Part shown: positions 43,144-51,380 of the stretch, piece by piece
Position numbering within the stretch: the first letter of the stretch is position 1
Layout of the letters: each line of letters opens with the position of its first letter
Assembly: GCF_022163125.1 (NCBI RefSeq)
Contig: NZ_CP091881.1
Coordinates: forward strand, 4,030,001-4,094,000
Reading direction: 5' to 3'
Length of the DNA: 64,000 nucleotides
DNA from: Paenibacillus sp. HWE-109
GTDB taxonomy: Bacteria > Bacillota > Bacilli > Paenibacillales > NBRC-103111
Program-made: the position numbers and the translations under genes
Notes under the pieces: model-generated
Told to the model about the DNA's origin: nothing
The model's input: the letters and a program-made list of their open reading frames with translations, nothing else
Database searches by the model: none

Positions 43144-44646
43144 TTATTCTGTGAACAGAGCGCGATCATTATGAAAAATAAGCGGGATATTCCCTATCAT
43201 GCCATTGCGATTCTTCGTTAATACGAGTGAAATAGCCTGATGCTGCTCATCCTCAGATTTCGTGGGCTGCATAATCATCACGACGTCTGCTGACGCTTGC
43301 ACACTGTCAGGAACGTTATCCTGTCCTAACTCAATTGCTGTAGCTGCAATGATCGGGCAATTCCACTCCCTTGACCATTGTTTGAGGGTGTAGGCAATAG
43401 CTGCCTGCTGCTGCTGCCAAGTTTGTGGAATTGCGCCTCTAGCGACAGGAATTCGCTGGAGATGATCGATGAAAATAACAGGTTCTTTGCCTACATTGAC
43501 CGCAATCCTCTCTATCGAAGCTGCCACTTGATCCAACGTAGTATCCATCGTACATTCAATCATCCAAAGCATTTTGCTGATCTTGGCATATTGCTTGTTC
43601 GCTTCTGTCACTTGGTCCGGGTCAACTTTCCCTCCAAGCACTTTTTGCGGAGCTATTCCGATAATCCGTGCAATACTGCGGGACCATAATTCGAAATTGG
43701 TCATATCCCAGGAAACAAAGACGACCGGCGTTTGATCCAGAGCAAGCTGATCGGCAATTTGTTTCAACAGCATGCTTTTGCCAACAGCACCGACACCCGC
43801 TAGTAGATATAAGCCATTGCCGAAGCCACCGAAGAGCTGCGTGTCCAACTTCGCAAAACCTGTCCGGATATTAGCCACTTGTCCACGGAACCGCTTCATA
43901 TACTCTTCCAAATAAACGGTGCTGTTCTTGATATCCGGTGCTACAGGCGCTAATGTCGCTTCTTCTACCGCTTGACTCACCAGTGATAGAAACGTTTCGG
44001 ATGGATTCTGAGCGCGGATGAACAAATCATTAATATCCCGAATGGTTTCGGGCAAATTAACAATATAGGTTTCATTCCCTTGCTCTCTTAGCAAGGCTTC
44101 GATTCGGGTTGATTCTCTGCGCCCCGATTCATCGTTACCCATGCAGATATATACGCGCTTGCCGGCAAGTAAAGGAAGATGATGCTCTTTAAATATACTG
44201 AAGTCTGGCACGCATGTGGCTGGCATTTTGGCTTGATTCAGCGTGAGCACGTCGAATATCCCGTTGCAGAGGACTATTTCGTCCGTATCATCGAGCGCGG
44301 TATAATTAAACAAATACTGGTCCATCCCATACAAAGCCTTATACTTAGGCTCTCTGTTATCAATTGCACGTCCAATTAAATCAACAATTTCACCTTCGTA
44401 ATTATGAATCGGAACAATGACTCTATGCTCAAAGTAATCTCCTAGTTGGTTCTGATCCACATAAAAGCCAATCTTCCCAATCTCAAAGCCCATCCGGTAC
44501 TGCTGAACGGTTTCCTCTGTAATGCCTCTTTTTTGCAAATAAAAGTAGGCCTCTTCCCGCATCTGTTTCTGGTAATATCCTAATAAACCATCCAAATCCA
44601 CTGCAGCCAGAGTAGGCACTAATTGTTTACGCTCTAAGCTTGTCAT
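43144..44646 (-). CDS. Toprim-DnaB-type primase/helicase-like protein
   Basis: 500 aa. The N-terminal part (about 1-230) has a primase-like and Toprim fold: the motif that is EGxxD in DnaG reads NGIFDV (about 128), and the DxD motif reads GNDESG (about 166), so at least two metal ligands are changed. The C-terminal part (about 240-500) is a DnaB-type helicase domain with Walker A GVGAVGKSM (about 292), Walker B VIFIDHLQRI and TKNRNGMIGNIPLIF, all intact. No zinc-ribbon is seen. The layout resembles Twinkle/T7 gp4-type phage proteins, but the genes around it are ordinary chromosome. GGGGGAG precedes the ATG. Confidence 0.8.
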   Translation of the reverse strand: MTSLERKQLVPTLAAVDLDGLLGYYQKQMREEAYFYLQKRGITEETVQQYRMGFEIGKIGFYVDQNQLGDYFEHRVIVPIHNYEGEIVDLIGRAIDNREPKYKALYGMDQYLFNYTALDDTDEIVLCNGIFDVLTLNQAKMPATCVPDFSIFKEHHLPLLAGKRVYICMGNDESGRRESTRIEALLREQGNETYIVNLPETIRDINDLFIRAQNPSETFLSLVSQAVEEATLAPVAPDIKNSTVYLEEYMKRFRGQVANIRTGFAKLDTQLFGGFGNGLYLLAGVGAVGKSMLLKQIADQLALDQTPVVFVSWDMTNFELWSRSIARIIGIAPQKVLGGKVDPDQVTEANKQYAKISKMLWMIECTMDTTLDQVAASIERIAVNVGKEPVIFIDHLQRIPVARGAIPQTWQQQQAAIAYTLKQWSREWNCPIIAATAIELGQDNVPDSVQASADVVMIMQPTKSEDEQHQAISLVLTKNRNGMIGNIPLIFHNDRALFTE

Positions 44647-44694
44647 GAAATCTCCCCCGCCTGTCTCTCTAAGCTGCTGCCTTGCGTTTCAACT

Positions 44695-44735
44695 AAAAAA
44701 AGCACCAACAAAAACAATCGTTTTTGAAGATGCTT
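44695..44735 (-). terminator. Terminator after the MecA/YpbH gene
   Basis: AAGCATC-ttc-AAAAAC pairs with GTTTTT-gtt-GGTGCTT, followed by T5 or more on the minus strand. Confidence 0.8.
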
Positions 44736-44770
44736 GTTTCATTCAACAACAAAAGAAGTGTTCAGAGGGC

Positions 44771-45376
44771 TTATTTGAAGTGTCTGCAAAGCACCTTTAC
44801 TGCATCATCTGCAATAATTGTTTTCCCGTATTCCTCTAATACTGCTTGTGTAACCGAGGCCGCTTCGCCAAACTCAGATAATACGGCGATTAAAGCCTGA
44901 TATTTGTTTTCTTCTAGCTCTACCGGTTCCAGTTGTAGAATATATTTCCCTTTGTACGAATACAGGGTACCGCCTTCCATCAGAAGGGGATTGATTACTT
45001 TGGATACACGCAACAGATCTTCAAAATCTCGGAATGCATAGGAGATCAAATCGCTTTGTTCAAGCGTAACTTCCATTTCGTACACTTCTTCAGGTTCGTG
45101 ATCGTCATATGCGTCAGAGTTCGCATATAAATCAAGCTTGCCTCTGGTTACAATCACAACCATACCTTGAGCCGGAAGCGCAAATACTTCGACTGCAAGC
45201 GGGCCGGACGGGTCAAATCCGAGCTCGGAATAGGCTTGATCCATCATTTCACTGAATAGTTCGTGTACTTTGGGAATTTCTCTCCACATGTCGTCTTTTT
45301 GAATACCGCGTTCAGTTAAGTCATCGAATGTTAGGAAAATCCGTATCTTATCCTGACTTAAGCGTTCTATTTTCAT
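44771..45376 (-). CDS. mecA: MecA-family ClpC adaptor (YpbH-like)
   Basis: 201 aa. The N-terminus MKIERLSQDKIRIFLTFDDL and the C-terminal half match the MecA/YpbH adaptors that deliver substrates to ClpCP. The N-terminal substrate-binding domain (about 1-80) is followed by a short acidic linker (YDDHEPEEVYEME) and the ClpC-binding C-terminal domain. It is closer to YpbH than to MecA as I recall them (VEVFALPAQGMVVIVT), so it may be the second paralogue. GGAGG is 8 nt before the ATG. Confidence 0.85.
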   Translation of the reverse strand: MKIERLSQDKIRIFLTFDDLTERGIQKDDMWREIPKVHELFSEMMDQAYSELGFDPSGPLAVEVFALPAQGMVVIVTRGKLDLYANSDAYDDHEPEEVYEMEVTLEQSDLISYAFRDFEDLLRVSKVINPLLMEGGTLYSYKGKYILQLEPVELEENKYQALIAVLSEFGEAASVTQAVLEEYGKTIIADDAVKVLCRHFK

Positions 45377-45571
45377 GATAGGATCCTCCTTTGAGCTTTC
45401 CGAAGGAAAGCTTGCATCGAAAGCATGGTCATCTTATTAAAACAGAATATGATAACTGCGAAAAAAAGGTGAAACTTTGAACACGAATTGGACATGGTTC
45501 CTAGATTCGTTTTCACCTACCATGTTAACATTAATTGATTGCAATTGCACGCGTTAAGTTATGTATAAAAG

Positions 45572-45610
45572 AAAAAGCACAGCTGGCCCCGTAGGTATGC
45601 CAGACTGCGC
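45572..45610 (-). terminator. Terminator after the YtxH-like gene
   Basis: GCGCAGTCTGGC pairs imperfectly with GCCAGCTGTGC, then T5, directly past the stop at 45624. Confidence 0.65.
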
Positions 45611-45623
45611 CTTATACGTACAG

Positions 45624-45941
45624 TTATTGGATTGTCGACGTATTTTCTCTGTTTTCGTTTAAAATCTCATTTACGGTTGATTTTAAGCTTGGATCTTCTT
45701 TCACGAACTTTTCCACCTGCGTCAGTCCGTTCGCCTCTGTGCTTGTGAAGCTTTTGGGTGCTGTGGATGTGCTGTTGAACGTTCTGTTCGAGAAAGAATC
45801 TTTTGCTTTATCAACCACTTTGCCCATGGATTCACTGGACGAACTGAATGCGGAGAATAACATTGATTTGCTTTTCCGATTCAAATATACGACCGCTGCA
45901 GCACCGGCAATACCACCAAGCAAAAATGTGCCTATTTTCAT
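45624..45941 (-). CDS. Hypothetical single-membrane-helix protein, YtxH-like
   Basis: 105 aa. One N-terminal hydrophobic segment (IGTFLLGGIAGAAAVVYLNR) is followed by a Ser/Thr-rich, hydrophilic region, like the YtxH-type stress proteins, but the match is only in general layout. The ATG at 45941 has GGAGGG 7 nt upstream. It diverges from the deacetylase gene at 46107. Confidence 0.55.
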   Translation of the reverse strand: MKIGTFLLGGIAGAAAVVYLNRKSKSMLFSAFSSSSESMGKVVDKAKDSFSNRTFNSTSTAPKSFTSTEANGLTQVEKFVKEDPSLKSTVNEILNENRENTSTIQ

Positions 45942-46106
45942 TGGGTCTCCCTCCATGCTAATTAGTATGAATCCTCCATAGGTTGCGCGAGTTGCATCAT
46001 GGGCATACGCCAAAGAAGAAGGAAAACAAAGGAGATATGTTATCGCAGAAATGTGGTACTATATGTAGAGATCAACAAGTTAGTTATGAACCTGAGGAGA
46101 ACACTA

Positions 46107-46955
46107 ATGATGAATAATAAAGCCAGTGTAATGTTGCTTAGTGTGATGCTATTTCTAGCAGCTTGCGGTAGTGCTCAACCTAGCAAAGGGCCTGCTGCTG
46201 TCACAGATCAGCCAACACCTGCCGTCGCCACCGCTACGCCAAGCCCTACGCCGACGCCAACCGCGACACCAACACCGACGCCAGTACCCACGAAACCTGT
46301 GGAACAGACAGTTAAGAAGGACTATCATATGAACAAAAATTATGATATTGTCCCCAACGACCCTAATGACAATAAAAAAGTGATTCTGCTTACCTTTGAT
46401 GATGGGCCCAAAGAGCAAGCCATGAACCAAGCGCTTATTGATACGCTGCAAAAGCATAAAGCCAAAGCTATCTTTTTTATGAATGGCTACCGGATTAAAC
46501 AAAAACCTGAGCTTGTTAAGCTGGTACACGACAGTGGGAACATCGTCGGCAATCACGCTTGGGATCATGATAATTTGAAAGATATGACCAATGACAAGAT
46601 AGACCAGCAAGTCGAGGATGTACAAAAAATCGTCAAGGAATTGATCGGTCAGGAACCTCAGTTTTTCCGGCCGCCGTTCGGTTCAGGCAATGACTACCTT
46701 AAGGCAAAGATCAAGGGCAAAGGCATGCTGTATATGACATGGTCTAACGGCTCCCTGGACTGGGAGATGACCAATCAGAAGAACGATCCCGGTAAAGTCA
46801 TCGAGAATGTGCTGAAGCAACTGCATAATGGCAGCAACATTTTGATGCACGAGCTTCCGTGGACGGTAAAAGCATTGGATTCTTTACTCACGCAGCTTGA
46901 GGAAAAAGGATACACATTTGTAGATCCGAATGCGATTGAACTTGAAATGAAGTAA
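46107..46955 (+). CDS. Lipoprotein polysaccharide deacetylase
   Basis: 282 aa. The lipobox LFLAAC (Cys at about 19) is followed by a Pro/Thr-rich linker (TPSPTPTPTATPTPTP, about 43-58), which would hold the enzyme away from the membrane within the wall. The NodB domain (about 90-270) has LLTFDDGPK, GNHAWDHDNL (metal His pair), RPPFGSGN and ILMHEL. Likely a peptidoglycan N-acetyl deacetylase. GAGGAG is 7 nt before the ATG at 46107. It is the first plus-strand gene. Confidence 0.88.
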   Translation: MMNNKASVMLLSVMLFLAACGSAQPSKGPAAVTDQPTPAVATATPSPTPTPTATPTPTPVPTKPVEQTVKKDYHMNKNYDIVPNDPNDNKKVILLTFDDGPKEQAMNQALIDTLQKHKAKAIFFMNGYRIKQKPELVKLVHDSGNIVGNHAWDHDNLKDMTNDKIDQQVEDVQKIVKELIGQEPQFFRPPFGSGNDYLKAKIKGKGMLYMTWSNGSLDWEMTNQKNDPGKVIENVLKQLHNGSNILMHELPWTVKALDSLLTQLEEKGYTFVDPNAIELEMK

Positions 46956-46984
46956 CTTAAGTGAGGTTGATTGATAACCGAGAC

Positions 46985-47023
46985 AGAAGCTAAGCAGCTT
47001 GTAGCTGCTTAGCTTCTTTTTTT
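46985..47023 (+). terminator. Terminator after the lipoprotein deacetylase gene
   Basis: AGAAGCTAAGCAGCT pairs perfectly with AGCTGCTTAGCTTCT, followed by T7 on the plus strand. Confidence 0.9.
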
Positions 47024-47026
47024 GGC

Positions 47027-47049
47027 GCCTCCCGCTGTCCGCGGGAGGC
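47027..47049. repeat. Perfect 9-bp inverted repeat
   Basis: GCCTCCCGC and GCGGGAGGC around a 5-nt loop, four bases after the terminator's T run. Confidence 0.7.
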
Positions 47050-47090
47050 ATAAGCACTCTAGAAGCTCTAGAAGCTCATAAAGTGCTTAT
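47050..47090. repeat. Perfect 9-bp inverted repeat with internal direct repeat
   Basis: ATAAGCACT and AGTGCTTAT enclose a loop with CTAGAAGCT twice in tandem. Directly abuts the previous hairpin. Confidence 0.65.
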
Positions 47091-47175
47091 TCCGGCAAGA
47101 CTCGCCGTCATTTCCTGTGAAAAGACCACAAATCGTGCTAATCTGCTGTATATCCTGCTTTCTTTGCACACAGAG

Positions 47176-47207
47176 AAACAAACAAACAAACAAACAAACA
47201 AACAAAC
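47176..47207 (+). repeat. AAAC tetranucleotide repeat, eight units
   Basis: Thirty-two bases of uninterrupted AAAC. No gene reads through it. Confidence 0.95.
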
Positions 47208-47350
47208 TGCACTCCCCGCTTGCTTATGTCTCCCAAACAGCAGCTTCTCGATCAATTAAGCTGTTTCATCAGCCTTGTTTCCACAAAAGACAGTGAAGAA
47301 AAGCAGCTTTGCTGCCCTAATAGATGAGCGGCTCATCGGTTTTCAACCAT

Positions 47351-47475
47351 ATAGCGGATCATAGTTCTCTTTGGGCTTTACAATGACAGAGAGCGTCGTG
47401 TGAAAAGGAACTATGATCCTCTATTTGGCGAGAACTAAGGTAAACGTAGCATGAAAGGGAACTGAGATCCGCTAT
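47351..47475. repeat. Cluster of three dispersed AGTTCC motifs
   Basis: One plus-strand copy (47351-47370) and two inverted copies (47405-47424 and 47456-47475). The opposed copies could fold back on each other over about 75 nt. Confidence 0.65.
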
Positions 47476-47573
47476 TTAAGCGAAAAATGCTGATTCTGCA
47501 TTTAGACTTAACAGTGGACACAACGAATTGGGAAATTAGATAATAGACATATCTAAATGACGAGGTGTCCGAG

Positions 47574-47870
47574 ATGAATGAATTCCGCCAACGGTACAAT
47601 CAAAAGTTCAAAGAAGAAACGGTTAAGTACATTCAACAACATAGTAAATCGATTCCGGATATTGCAAACGAACTGAACATTCCAGCGAAAACATTGAGCA
47701 GTTGGGTCAGTAAATATCGCCAATTTCCAGATGAGCCCTTCGTAGGAAGTGGCAATCTACGTAGCCATGACCGGATCATGAAAGACTTGGAACAACGCAA
47801 CAAAGACCTAGAGGAAGAACTAGCTATCTTAAAAAAGGCGCTGCACATCTTCAGCAAAGACCCGAAGTGA
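47574..47870 (+). CDS. IS3-family transposase OrfA
   Basis: 98 aa. An N-terminal HTH (YIQQHSKSIPDIANELNIPA) is followed by a leucine-zipper-like coiled coil (EQRNKDLEEELAILKKAL). The ATG at 47574 has GAGGTG 6 nt upstream. Near its end, A-AAA-AAG at 47831-47837 is in the correct phase to act as a -1 slippery site for an OrfAB fusion, the active transposase of the family. Confidence 0.93.
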   Translation: MNEFRQRYNQKFKEETVKYIQQHSKSIPDIANELNIPAKTLSSWVSKYRQFPDEPFVGSGNLRSHDRIMKDLEQRNKDLEEELAILKKALHIFSKDPK

Positions 47871-48751
47871 GATTCAAGTTCATTGATGACCACCGTTCAA
47901 CATTTCGAGTTGAGAAGATGTGCAGCGTACTAGGTGTATCCAAGAGCGGCTATTATAAATGGCGAACCACACCCCCAAGTGAGCGGAAAAAGCACCGCGA
48001 AGCGTTGGCTAAAGAGGTGGAAAAGGAGTACTTGGAATCGGATCGGAATTACGGGAGTCCGAAAATCACAAAGGAACTGAGAAAAAAAGGTTTCAAAGTC
48101 GCTGTCAAAACGGTTGGACGCATCATGAAAAAGAAGGGCTTACGCTCACAAGCTATAGGGAAATTCAAGGTACAAACAACGGATTCCAATCACAGCCACC
48201 CGATTGCGCCAAATTGGTTAAATCAGCATTTTGATGTGTGTACAAGACCGAATCAAGTATGGGTTACCGACATCACGTACATCCATACACGTCAAGGAAA
48301 CCTTTATTTAGCAAGCGTTCTTGACTTGTTTACCCGCAAAATCGTTGGCTGGCAGCTGGGCAATCGCATGACCGTGGAACTGACGCTAGACGCCTTAAAT
48401 CAAGCATACGAAGCCAAAAGGCCGCCTAAAGGCCTTATCCATCATTCAGACCGGGGATCGCAGTATGCATCTAATGAGTACCGTAAACAACTGAAAGAAT
48501 ACCATATGATTCGTAGTATGAGCCGTAAAGGCAATTGCTACGATAACGCTTGTATAGAGGCTTTTCACAGCATTCTCAAGCGGGAATTGGTGTACAGATA
48601 TAAATTTCAAAGCCGCCAAGAAGCACACCAACGAATCTACTGGTACATTGAGTTTTTCTACAACAGGAAACGTACGCACAGCAAGCTTGGCTATTTGTCT
48701 CCAGACAAGTTTGAATCCCAATACTACAAGCAAATAAAACTAACTTCTTAG
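47867..48751 (+). CDS. IS3-family transposase OrfB (DDE integrase)
   Basis: 294 aa. An N-terminal HTH-like region and the rve core with the DDE triad: Asp in WVTDITYIH (about 126), Asp in HHSDRGSQYAS (about 187) and Glu in NACIEAFHSILKRE (about 223). Its first codon GTG overlaps the orfA stop, in the -1 frame; it is probably made mostly as the frameshifted OrfAB. Confidence 0.94.
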   Translation: MRFKFIDDHRSTFRVEKMCSVLGVSKSGYYKWRTTPPSERKKHREALAKEVEKEYLESDRNYGSPKITKELRKKGFKVAVKTVGRIMKKKGLRSQAIGKFKVQTTDSNHSHPIAPNWLNQHFDVCTRPNQVWVTDITYIHTRQGNLYLASVLDLFTRKIVGWQLGNRMTVELTLDALNQAYEAKRPPKGLIHHSDRGSQYASNEYRKQLKEYHMIRSMSRKGNCYDNACIEAFHSILKRELVYRYKFQSRQEAHQRIYWYIEFFYNRKRTHSKLGYLSPDKFESQYYKQIKLTS

Positions 48752-48804
48752 CTCTTTTTTTGTGTCCACTCTATTGACTTAGATACATTCTGACCGATAA
48801 ATGG

Positions 48805-48880
48805 TGCAATAGCGGACCGTAGTTCCCTCTGGCGTGGAATATGAGGGTTTTCAGAATTATAGCGTACTTCAGTTCCCTCA
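48805..48880 (+). repeat. Extragenic repeat, copy 2 (partner at 1-76)
   Basis: About 90% identical to 1-76 over 76 bp. It carries motif copies at 48809-48828 and 48859-48878 and begins 17 bp from the right end of the IS. Confidence 0.8.
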
Positions 48881-49039
48881 GACACGCTTTCTAGACACGT
48901 TTTACTAGTATCCGCGGCTTGATTCCCCTTATCTCCTCGCGATAGCTACGCTAGCGGATCTCATTCTGCCAAATAGCTTGTTTATATTTCCAAACCGTTG
49001 TTCTCATCTCTTCTCTTCTCATCTCATCGCACTAAACCA

Positions 49040-49500
49040 CTCCATCGTGCAGGTGTGGACTACAAACCCAGCCTAAGACCGGAGTCATTCCTAATTTCTG
49101 GGCAAACTCCACTCACCCCAACCCAAAACATGTCTCTTTGACCTTCGTCGATTGTCAAGATAACCTGTCGATGGTTGACTTGACATACGTCCTCAGACAA
49201 GATCTGGGCTCCACTCTTCCGTTTCTCCGTATGAACACGCCGTGCAGAAACGTCCCCTTGCACCAATAGGGCGCCACCTTAAAATCGTGGCACCCTTCAC
49301 ATGCAAGCAGCTTAAACCCTTAATTCGGGTCTCCACAGTCTCGATATTTTGGATTTCTCTCAGCACTATGGGACGTATCTTTTGGCCGTGCTTGCTTTCA
49401 AGGCTTTACCGTGCTGATTCTCATCAAAGAAAATTCAGTGTAGGATGCCCTGGTTCATCTTCTAAATGCACCAAAAACCTAAAAGGGGAACACCTTAAAT
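49040..49500 (-). pseudogene. Possible decayed gene, unrecognised
   Basis: The minus strand reads open for 30-70 codons in successive frames (for example HTEKRKSGAQILSEDV, then REIQNIETVETRI in another), which suggests frameshifts in an old coding sequence. One frame has CEGC and YWC that may be a former zinc-binding site of a transposase-associated protein. The family is not identified. Confidence 0.3.
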
Positions 49501-49547
49501 GAACATCTTAACCCCCCCCCAAAAAAAACTTAAAGTTTTATAATAAC

Positions 49548-49597
49548 AAAAAAGGCTGCTCGCAAGGTTTTCAACCTTTTGAAACAGCCTTTTTTTT
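49548..49597 (-). terminator. Bidirectional terminator after the CAP-domain gene
   Basis: AAAAGGCTG with an inner AAAAGGTT/ACCTT stem pairs with CAGCCTTTT; T runs occur on both sides. It is 15 nt past the stop. Confidence 0.85.
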
Positions 49598-49611
49598 AAT
49601 AATCTTATTAC

Positions 49612-51267
49612 TCAGTAACTAATTTTGACTGTTTTGGTGCTCGCTTCATACGCGACATTCGCGCCAAGCGCCTCTGACAGCAACCGAACTGGAATCATTG
49701 TCGTTTCGTTAATAAGCAGCGCGGCCGTATCCGTTGAGGTTTCTACACCGTTTAGGCTATAAGCACTTCTATTCGTAAAGAATAAAATATTTTTATCGCC
49801 CTTTTTATATACAGCTGCTTTCTGTTTATCGTCCCATTCCACTGTAGCGCCTAGCGCCGCGGCCAAATCTCTTATGTAGAGATAGGTAGTGCCATCACGC
49901 AAATACGGCTTTTGTTTCATCGGGTAAGGCACTTGATCAAGGGTATAGGTATCTCCCGTCAATCCAATCGTGACAAGGTGACTTCCTTTTGCTGCTGGTT
50001 CAACCATCTGATTGATATACGCTGCTGCATCTTCGTGAAGCTTCGTGACCCCGTACCCCTTGCTTGGTTCTGTGTGGAAGGTCCATTCTTTCGAATAAGA
50101 TTTGGAAGTGCCATCCTCCATCGCTGCCGTAAGCTTGATAGAAGCTTTGTACGTTTTATCGAATTCAAGCGGTTTCGAAGGCATTAGAATAACTTCCGTC
50201 TCCAAATGAGTATCTCTCACCGAATCATTCTTCAGCAAAGTGAGTGTATTCCCCGCTTCATCCTTCAGTTCCGCTTCCTGTAAAGCAACTTTTTTAACGC
50301 CGCCTCCGCTAACTGAAGCCATAATTGGATAACCTACCGGATAGGCCAATCCCGCATGAATGCGAAGTGGATCCGGTGATTCATGTCCATCAAAGTTGGT
50401 TGGGACATAGCCATCCTTATTGCTAGGCGAGACAACTAGCTCCGGAGCAGCGCCCTCAGCGAAACCGAATTCAATGACATGGTAATCCCCTGCTCGAAAT
50501 ACGCCTATTTCATCTAAACTCGGCACTAGAAACGGTGAGCGATGATAGGGAGCATCAAAGAGACTGTCGATCGCTTCCACTAATGAGACCGGATTGAAAG
50601 CCACATCTTCACTGCTTGCCCGTGAGTAACCTATGTACCCCGCCCGTTCACTTAATGATTTGCCGATAAATCCCGGTAACCCTGGTTTCTCATCATGCAG
50701 TGAGATGGAGGTATTAATCGGATCGACTTTATTTAGGAGCAAATACTGCGCATGCTTCTGGGCTGCCGTATTTAAGGCATCACTGAATTTAACTTTGGAT
50801 AATCCTAGTTTCAAGCGATAATCATTGATGGCTCGCAATCCATCTTCCTGCTCCTTGGACACTTCGGATGACAAAGAAACGGCCGACTTGATCACCGAGA
50901 ACGTCCAATTAATGGATATCGGTGGATACCCTTTAAAATTGAAGGTCATGCGAGCTTTATACGCGCCCGGCTTTAAATCAGTTTTTGGCAAATAATCATA
51001 TTTATGCGATGTCGGGTCAAATGTAGCTGTCACTTCATCTTCATTGATAAACATTTGGTAGCTATCCGGTGACATGCTGTCACTGAATTCTACGGAAAGC
51101 CCTATATTGGGACGCAAGAGTCCTACATTCCCTTGTGGATAACTGAGGTATTCATAAGAAAAAGCATAGGAGGGCTTAGCCGACCAAACAAAACTTGATA
51201 AGAACACAAAAAGTATGACTGTGACTTTCAAAAAGGAAATCCATCGCTGTGTATGAGTGATTTTCAT
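49612..51267 (-). CDS. Secreted CAP/SCP-domain protein with stalk (copper amine oxidase N-like) domain
   Basis: 551 aa with a signal peptide (VTVILFVFLSSFVWSAKPSYA). An Ig-like beta region (about 40-125) is followed by a CAP domain (about 140-275) marked by INDYRLKLGLSKV and AAQKHAQYLLLN, then another beta region and a C-terminal copper amine oxidase N-like domain (about 430-551, YLYIRDLAAALGATVEWDD). It is likely a wall-associated protein; CAP proteins in sporeformers include YkwD-type germination and envelope proteins. No catalytic residues can be claimed. Confidence 0.8.
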   Translation of the reverse strand: MKITHTQRWISFLKVTVILFVFLSSFVWSAKPSYAFSYEYLSYPQGNVGLLRPNIGLSVEFSDSMSPDSYQMFINEDEVTATFDPTSHKYDYLPKTDLKPGAYKARMTFNFKGYPPISINWTFSVIKSAVSLSSEVSKEQEDGLRAINDYRLKLGLSKVKFSDALNTAAQKHAQYLLLNKVDPINTSISLHDEKPGLPGFIGKSLSERAGYIGYSRASSEDVAFNPVSLVEAIDSLFDAPYHRSPFLVPSLDEIGVFRAGDYHVIEFGFAEGAAPELVVSPSNKDGYVPTNFDGHESPDPLRIHAGLAYPVGYPIMASVSGGGVKKVALQEAELKDEAGNTLTLLKNDSVRDTHLETEVILMPSKPLEFDKTYKASIKLTAAMEDGTSKSYSKEWTFHTEPSKGYGVTKLHEDAAAYINQMVEPAAKGSHLVTIGLTGDTYTLDQVPYPMKQKPYLRDGTTYLYIRDLAAALGATVEWDDKQKAAVYKKGDKNILFFTNRSAYSLNGVETSTDTAALLINETTMIPVRLLSEALGANVAYEASTKTVKISY

Positions 51268-51304
51268 TTCCCAGAATCCCCCCGTTCAAGTAAATTTAAA
51301 CAAC

Positions 51305-51334
51305 AAAAAAAGCTATGATTCTATCATAGCTTTT
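51305..51334 (-). terminator. Terminator after the CPBP/small-protein pair
   Basis: AAAAGCTATGA-TAGAA-TCATAGCTTTT perfect stem with a T run; it lies between the two genes and would also work in the other direction. Confidence 0.85.
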
Positions 51335-51380
51335 GATTTCGATATTTCGACATAGTTCGACAGACTCATTTTTTATAGGT

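Larger units (their letters stand above)
47024..47496. other. Repeat-rich intergenic region, 473 bp
   Basis: No gene is seen. Two stacked perfect hairpins (47027-47049 and 47050-47090), eight tandem AAAC units (47176-47207), a block shared with 27857-27889, and three copies of the dispersed AGTTCC motif precede the IS. Confidence 0.7.
47497..48787 (+). mobile_element. IS3-family (IS150-like) insertion sequence, copy 1
   Basis: 1291 bp. Imperfect terminal inverted repeats of about 26 bp start TGCATTTAGAC at the left and, read inward, TGTATCTAAGTC at the right, both reaching TGGACACA. TTC flanks it on both sides (47494-47496 and 48788-48790), a 3-bp target duplication. OrfA and orfB overlap in the -1 frame with a slippery site. 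It looks intact. A second copy at 54105-55396 differs at about fifteen bases. Confidence 0.93.
48788..49611. other. Intergenic region with repeats and degraded sequence, 824 bp
   Basis: Holds the second copy of the 76-bp extragenic repeat (48805-48880), then AT-balanced sequence with no intact gene. At 49040-49500 the minus strand has short open stretches in all frames with a cysteine-containing piece (LACEGCHDF and PYWCKGTFLHG), suggesting a decayed gene. A C9-A8 homopolymer junction lies at 49512-49528. Confidence 0.5.

Noticed and set aside
43144..44646. Prophage remnant, based on the primase-helicase
   Set aside because: No integrase, structural or lysis genes are seen on either side; neighbours are conserved chromosomal genes.
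49060..49266. A 68-codon minus-strand frame as an intact gene
   Set aside because: No good start site; neighbouring frames carry the other parts of what seems to be the same decayed sequence.
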